A stretch of 9,812 nucleotides of DNA. It comes from Pseudomonadota bacterium (GTDB taxonomy: Bacteria > Pseudomonadota > Gammaproteobacteria > Burkholderiales > Burkholderiaceae_B). The notes under the pieces were generated by a model, which saw only the letters and a program-made list of their open reading frames with translations, made no database searches and was not told the origin of the DNA. Shown in pieces: positions 5,956 to 9,812 of the stretch. Numbering within the stretch: position 1 is the stretch's first letter; every line of letters starts with the position of its first letter. The DNA is taken from positions 1-9,812 of the forward strand of contig JAEWEH010000294.1 in NCBI GenBank assembly GCA_023389535.1, read 5' to 3'. The position numbers were made by a program, and so were the translations under genes.

Positions 5956-6624
5956 ATGATCAGATCGCTTGCCATTTTTGCCGGTGCATTGTTGGTGTTC
6001 TCGTGTGCGCGTGCCGCTTCGCAAGAGGCCTCAAATGCTTATCCCTTGCATGCGGCCGCGGCGAACGACGATGTCGCCGCATTGCAGCGCCTGTTGTCCG
6101 AAGGGGCGGAGGTCGACGCGCGCGATGCCTCAGGATCGACCGCCTTGCTGGTTGCGACGCGAGCAAATCATAACCGCGCGGCCCGGGTGCTGATTGAAGC
6201 GGGGGCAGACGTCAACGCCAAGGACAATATCAACGATAGCGCTTATCTGTATGCCGGCGCACGCGGGCATCTGGAAATACTGAAGATGACTTTGGCGTAT
6301 GGCGCCGATCTGAAGAGCACCAATCGTTATGGCGGGACGGCGCTTATTCCTGCCGCGGAACGCGGCCATGTGGCCACAGTCCAGACCTTGATCGAGGCGG
6401 GCGTCGACGTGGACCACGTCAACAAGCTGGGTTGGACGGCATTGCTCGAGGCTATCATTCTTGGCGACGGTGGCGATCGGCATCGGCAGATTGTCGATGC
6501 CTTGTTGAAGGCCGGCGCCAATCCCAATCTCGCGGACGGCGATGGTGTCACGCCGCTGCAGCACGCCCGCGCGCATCGCTATCACGAGATCGAAACCATG
6601 CTGCTCGCCGCCGGCGCGCGCTAA
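5956..6624 (+). CDS. Exported ankyrin-repeat protein
   Basis: A 222-residue protein with an N-terminal export signal (MIRSLAIFAGALLVFSC, then ARA). Cleavage after ARA (residues 18-20) gives a periplasmic protein; alternatively Cys17 in VFSC could be a lipobox, though Phe at -2 is unusual. The rest is six ankyrin repeats: about 28-56, 57-89, 90-121, 122-154, 155-192 and 193-222. The typical TALLxA, GHxxxVQxLIEAGxDVD and AGANPNLADGDGVTPLxxA patterns are visible; repeat 5 has an insertion (LGDGGDRHRQ). Ankyrin repeats bind proteins, so a scaffold or inhibitor role is possible, but no partner is known. The ATG at 5956 has GGAGG only 4 nt upstream; an in-frame ATG at 5914 would put 14 residues in front of the signal and is rejected. 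It stands alone between the terminator and the tctC promoter. Confidence 0.9.
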   Translation: MIRSLAIFAGALLVFSCARAASQEASNAYPLHAAAANDDVAALQRLLSEGAEVDARDASGSTALLVATRANHNRAARVLIEAGADVNAKDNINDSAYLYAGARGHLEILKMTLAYGADLKSTNRYGGTALIPAAERGHVATVQTLIEAGVDVDHVNKLGWTALLEAIILGDGGDRHRQIVDALLKAGANPNLADGDGVTPLQHARAHRYHEIETMLLAAGAR

Positions 6625-6671
6625 CGTGGGCAAGCCGGCCGTACTATGGCGTCGGTAGGGCCGATGCGGCA

Positions 6672-6700
6672 TTGACAGTTGGTAGGCGCAGGCTTACTCT
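6672..6700 (+). promoter_or_regulatory. Predicted sigma70-type promoter of the tct operon
   Basis: A perfect -35 TTGACA (6672-6677) is followed after the ideal 17 bp by TACTCT (6695-6700), a weak -10 matching the consensus at three positions including the first T, the A and the last T. It lies 54 bp before the tctC start in the 130-bp gap after the ankyrin gene, leaving a short leader. The rest of the gap shows no gene and no strong terminator. Confidence 0.6.
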
Positions 6701-6754
6701 GCCGCATGCATGGCATAACACAATGAACATCCCCAGGAATTCTAGGAGACTGTA

Positions 6755-7711
6755 ATGAAAGTGGTCCGTTTACTAAAGTCGGTGGCGGTCGCGGCAGCGC
6801 TGTGTGCTGGCGCTGCGCAGGCCCAGGTCAGCGTCATGCTGCCGGCCAATCCTGGCGGCGGATGGGACTCTACCGGGCGCCAAGCCTTCCAGGCCATGAA
6901 CCAGGCCGGCATTTACACGGGCACGGTCAACTTCACCAACAAAGGCGGTGCGGGCGGCACGATAGGCTTGGCCGACTTCCAGCGCTCGCAAAAAGGCAAG
7001 CCGGATGCCTTGGCTGTATTTGGCGCCATTACCGTGGGCGCCATTACCTTGAACAAGTCGCCGGTGGACCTTAGCAAGTTCAAGCCGGTGGCGCGCCTGA
7101 CGGCGGAGTACCTGGTACTGGCCGTCAAGGCGGATTCCCCTTACAAGACGCTGGGCGATTTCGTTGCCGCGCTAAAGAGCAACCCGGGCGCGACCGCCGT
7201 GGGCGGGGGCTCGGCCGGAGGCGTGGACCATATTGCCCTGGCATTGCTGGCGCATAGCGCCGGCGTGCCGGTGCCCAAGCTGAACTACATCCCCCAGGCT
7301 GGCGGTTCGGATACCGTCATCGGCATTGTCAATGGGACCTTGAAGGCCGGTATTTCGGGCATTTCCGAATTCCAGCAGTTTGCGCAGGAAGGCCGCATCC
7401 GCATATTGGGCGTGACCACGGCCGAGCGTTTGCAAAGCTTGAAGGATGTTCCGACATTCAAGGAAGCCGGATACGACGTGGAAATCGCCAACTGGCGCGG
7501 CATTCTCGGGTCGGTCGATATGCCCGAGGCGAACTACAAAGAATGGGTGGAGCGCTTTACCAAACTCAGCGAAAGCGAACCTTGGCAGGCTGTGCTCAAG
7601 AAGCAAGGTTGGGATCCCTATTTCCTTTCTGGTGACGCATTCGGCACCTTCATCCAAAGCGAAAGCGACCGCATCAACAAGGTCCTGAAAGACGCCGGGC
7701 TAAGCAAGTAA
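6755..7711 (+). CDS. tctC: TTT-system periplasmic substrate-binding protein (Bug/TctC family)
   Basis: A 318-residue solute-binding protein of the tripartite tricarboxylate transporter family. A signal peptide covers residues 1-23 (cleavage AQA before Gln24). The family ligand-site loop is PANPGGGWDSTGR (30-42), followed by NKGGAGGTIGLADF (62-75), GGGSAGGVDHIALALLA (150-166), NYIPQAGGSDTVIGIVNG (177-194) and the typical LKDVPTFKEAGYDVEIANWRGI (229-250). These proteins bind di- or tricarboxylates, or other small acids, by two ordered waters rather than by charged side chains, and deliver them to the TctAB membrane complex. The Gly-rich GGGWD loop, rather than PPGG, is typical of members encoded with their own tctA/tctB, as here. 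The ATG has AGGAG 6 nt upstream. It is the first gene of the operon. The ligand cannot be told with confidence. Confidence 0.95.
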   Translation: MKVVRLLKSVAVAAALCAGAAQAQVSVMLPANPGGGWDSTGRQAFQAMNQAGIYTGTVNFTNKGGAGGTIGLADFQRSQKGKPDALAVFGAITVGAITLNKSPVDLSKFKPVARLTAEYLVLAVKADSPYKTLGDFVAALKSNPGATAVGGGSAGGVDHIALALLAHSAGVPVPKLNYIPQAGGSDTVIGIVNGTLKAGISGISEFQQFAQEGRIRILGVTTAERLQSLKDVPTFKEAGYDVEIANWRGILGSVDMPEANYKEWVERFTKLSESEPWQAVLKKQGWDPYFLSGDAFGTFIQSESDRINKVLKDAGLSK

Positions 7712-7738
7712 CACCATGATGGCGGTGAAGGATACCTG

Positions 7739-8221
7739 ATGACCTGGTTGCGCAAGGGCCCGTGGTGGCTGGGGCTGGCGGTGATATTCATCGGGGCGGT
7801 CTGCTTTTACGCCTCGACTGAATTGGCGGCGACCGCCCAGTATGCCGCCATCGGGCCCGGCATGTTTGTGGCGGCCATTGGCTTGGGGCTGATGGGCCTG
7901 GGGGTGTTGCTGTTGATCCAGATCGCACGGGGCGAAGTGTTCGAGCCGGACGAGGCGGAAAACGCCGTGCCCGGCCAGGCGATGGACAAACGCGCCTTCT
8001 TCACCGCGCTGCTGGCCGCGATCGTGCCGGCCCTGACCATAGAAGTGCTCGGCCTGCCATTGGCCGCCATGCTGTCCTTCATGCTGGTGGCGCGGGCCTT
8101 TGGTTCGCGCCGCCTGGTGTCGGACCTGGTGGTCGGCTTTGTATTGGCCAGCCTTAGTTGGTTCCTGTTCGGCTGGCTGGGGCTGCAGCTGGGCGGCTTC
8201 TTTCCCTTGGCGGGGTTTTGA
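7739..8221 (+). CDS. tctB: TTT-system small membrane subunit TctB
   Basis: A 160-residue protein with about four membrane segments (about 9-25, 40-62, 86-118, 125-155) and a polar loop at 63-85 ([18 protein letters not shown]). TctB is the poorly conserved small subunit that pairs with TctA in the inner membrane; its role is structural or in coupling with the binding protein. The IGPGMF motif (38-43) after the first segment is frequent in the family. The ATG has AAGGA 6 nt upstream. It follows tctC after 27 bp and its stop codon directly touches the tctA start, fitting translational coupling. Confidence 0.92.
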   Translation: MTWLRKGPWWLGLAVIFIGAVCFYASTELAATAQYAAIGPGMFVAAIGLGLMGLGVLLLIQIARGEVFEPDEAENAVPGQAMDKRAFFTALLAAIVPALTIEVLGLPLAAMLSFMLVARAFGSRRLVSDLVVGFVLASLSWFLFGWLGLQLGGFFPLAGF

Positions 8222-9709
8222 ATGGAAACGCTGGCACTGCTGCTGCATGGCTTCGAGGTCGCCCTGACCCCGACCAACCTGATGTGGGCGTTCGTCGGCT
8301 CGGTGCTGGGTACGGCCATCGGCATTCTGCCCGGCATCGGGCCGGCGCTGACCATCGCACTGTTGTTGCCGGTTACCGTATCGGTGGGGCCTGTGTCCGC
8401 CTTCATCATGTTCGCCGGGGTGCTGTATGGCGCCATGTACGGCGGGTCCACCACCTCCATCCTGATCAATACGCCCGGCGAGGCGGGGTCCATGATGACC
8501 GCGCTCGAAGGCAACAAGATGGCGCGGGCCGGGCGCGGCGCGGCAGCGCTGGCCACCGCGGCCATCGGCTCCTTTGTCGCGGGAACTATTGCCACGCTGT
8601 TGCTGACATTTGCCGCCCCTGTGGTGGCAGAGCTGGCCTTTCTGCTGAAGCCCGCCGACTATTTTGCCTTGACGGTGCTGGCATTCACGTCCGTGGCGGT
8701 CGTCATGGGCGCATCGCGCGTGCGCGGGTTCGTATCCCTGTTTCTGGGCCTGGCGCTGGGCGTGATCGGCATCGACGGAATGACCGGGCAGCCACGCATG
8801 ACATTTGGCATTGCCGCGCTGCTGGACGGCGTCGAGCTGACGGTGGTGCTGGTGTCGCTGTTCGCGGTGGGTGAGATCTTGTATGTGGCCAGCCGCTATA
8901 GTTCCGCGCAAGACGAGATCATACCGATCAAGGGCAAGGCCTTCATGACGCGAGAAGACTGGCGCCGCTCGTGGAAGCCATGGCTGCGCGGCACGGCGCT
9001 GGGCTTTCCGATCGGCACCATTCCGGGCGGGGGGTCCGAGATTCCGACCATGCTGTCGTATACGCTGGAAAAAAAGCTGACCCGACACAAGGATGAATTC
9101 GGCAAGGGCGCTATTGAAGGCGTCGCGGGACCCGAAGCGGCCAATAATGCCGCGGCGGCTGGCGTGCTGGTTCCGCTGCTGACGCTGGGGCTGCCCACAT
9201 CGGCGACGGCCGCCATTTTGCTTGCTGCATTCCAGAATTACGGCCTGCGGCCCGGCCCTTTTCTGTTCAGCAGCAACCCTGAATTGGTCTGGGGCCTAAT
9301 TGCGTCCCTGTACATCGGCAACCTGATGCTGCTGGTGCTGAACCTGCCCTTGGTGGGTATTTGGGTGAAGCTGCTGCAAATTCCGCGCCCTCAGTTATAC
9401 GCCGGCATCCTGGTCTTTGCCGTCATGGGGATTTGGGGGGTATCGGGTTCGGTATTCGAGCTGGGCCTGATGGCGGGGTTGGGTCTGGTGGGGTATGTGA
9501 TGCGGGTTTACGGCTTTCCCATTCCGCCTTTGCTGATAGGCGTGATTCTGGTGCCGCTGGCGGAAAATCAATTGCGGACGGCGCTGGCGGCTGGGGAAGG
9601 CCGGCTGTCTGTGCTGGTGGAAACGCCGATTTCGATCAGCTTCCTGGCGCTCGCCTTCCTATTCCTGTTCCTGCCGGTGTTGCTGAAGCGCTTGAGGAAG
9701 GCGGATTAA
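8222..9709 (+). CDS. tctA: TTT-system large membrane subunit TctA
   Basis: A 495-residue multi-span permease, the normal length for TctA (about 500). It is the transport pore that imports carboxylates delivered by TctC, driven by an ion gradient. Conserved blocks are [21 protein letters not shown] (30-50), [16 protein letters not shown] (72-87), [18 protein letters not shown] (93-110), [20 protein letters not shown] (257-276), [12 protein letters not shown] (303-314) and [16 protein letters not shown] (322-337). The two GT(A)xGxxPGxG blocks at 30-41 and 257-271 show the internal inverted duplication of the family. The C-terminal end is hydrophobic with a positive tail (LLKRLRKAD). It begins on the base right after the tctB stop; no separate strong ribosome-binding site is seen apart from GGCGGGG in the tctB end, so coupled translation is likely. 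Confidence 0.96.
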   Translation: METLALLLHGFEVALTPTNLMWAFVGSVLGTAIGILPGIGPALTIALLLPVTVSVGPVSAFIMFAGVLYGAMYGGSTTSILINTPGEAGSMMTALEGNKMARAGRGAAALATAAIGSFVAGTIATLLLTFAAPVVAELAFLLKPADYFALTVLAFTSVAVVMGASRVRGFVSLFLGLALGVIGIDGMTGQPRMTFGIAALLDGVELTVVLVSLFAVGEILYVASRYSSAQDEIIPIKGKAFMTREDWRRSWKPWLRGTALGFPIGTIPGGGSEIPTMLSYTLEKKLTRHKDEFGKGAIEGVAGPEAANNAAAAGVLVPLLTLGLPTSATAAILLAAFQNYGLRPGPFLFSSNPELVWGLIASLYIGNLMLLVLNLPLVGIWVKLLQIPRPQLYAGILVFAVMGIWGVSGSVFELGLMAGLGLVGYVMRVYGFPIPPLLIGVILVPLAENQLRTALAAGEGRLSVLVETPISISFLALAFLFLFLPVLLKRLRKAD

Positions 9710-9720
9710 GGGGAACTAAC

Positions 9721-9812
9721 ATGCATGATCCCTACGACCTGCAGCGCTTCTTGTCCGCGCAGGATCCGGTTTATGCCCACGTGCTGGAAGAACTGCGCAG
9801 CGGCGAGAAGCG
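9721..9812 (+). CDS. DUF1810 family protein, 5' end only
   Basis: The first 30 residues, MHDPYDLQRFLSAQDPVYAH followed by VLEELRSGEK, match the typical N-terminus of DUF1810 proteins (usually about 140-150 residues); the rest lies beyond the window. The family is of unknown function and cytoplasmic. AAGGGGA lies 6 nt before the ATG and overlaps the tctA stop, so the gene is 11 bp from tctA and likely read from the same transcript. Identification rests on a short stretch, but the DPYDLQRFLxAQDPVYxxVLxELRxG pattern is distinctive. Confidence 0.8.
   Translation, partial: MHDPYDLQRFLSAQDPVYAHVLEELRSGEK

Noticed and set aside
7700..9088. A 462-codon open frame on the minus strand opposite tctB and tctA
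   Set aside because: Its product is rich in Gln, His, Arg and Gly with no fold-like pattern, it has no ribosome-binding site, and it exactly mirrors two well-supported genes; it is a typical antisense shadow in GC-rich DNA.

Overview
The window is GC-rich, tightly packed chromosomal DNA of a betaproteobacterium. The best guess is family Alcaligenaceae (the Bordetella, Achromobacter, Pusillimonas group). The reasons are a DUF4148 secreted protein, a complete tripartite tricarboxylate transporter (TTT) operon with a Bug/TctC-type binding protein, and an IclR/GMC-oxidoreductase/MHS-transporter cluster, a combination common in that group. This is inference from gene content; there is no rRNA or other species marker. 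I saw no tRNA, rRNA, CRISPR array, insertion sequence or phage gene.

Left part, minus strand (1-2572). From right to left the genes are an IclR-family regulator (2572-1790), a DUF4256 protein (1740-1195), a 379-bp gap holding several inverted repeats, a small exported DUF4148 protein made of three internal repeats (815-390) and, 7 bp after it, a pirin-family cupin that runs off the left edge (382 to <1). The DUF4148 and pirin genes look cotranscribed.

Middle part, plus strand (2728-5856). Divergent from the IclR gene, a 155-bp gap with inverted-repeat half-sites leads into a GMC flavoprotein alcohol dehydrogenase (2728-4404) and then an MHS-family (ShiA/ProP/KgtP-like) major facilitator symporter (4552-5856). 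The simplest reading is an IclR-controlled uptake-and-oxidation cassette for a small organic substrate that cannot be named from sequence. A GC-rich hairpin at 5891-5913 probably ends this transcript.

Right part, plus strand (5956-9812). An exported six-repeat ankyrin protein (5956-6624) is followed by a good sigma70-type promoter (6672-6700). Then comes a complete TTT transport operon in the order tctC-tctB-tctA (6755-9709), with tctB and tctA abutting with no spacer. A DUF1810 gene begins 11 bp after tctA and runs off the right edge.

The window contains a coherent carboxylate/alcohol uptake and oxidation neighbourhood but nothing I can defend as a wholly new system. The points most worth a second look are the paired palindromes upstream of the DUF4148-pirin unit, the half-site cluster between IclR and the GMC gene, the two unlike transporters beside one dehydrogenase, and the periplasmic ankyrin protein between them.
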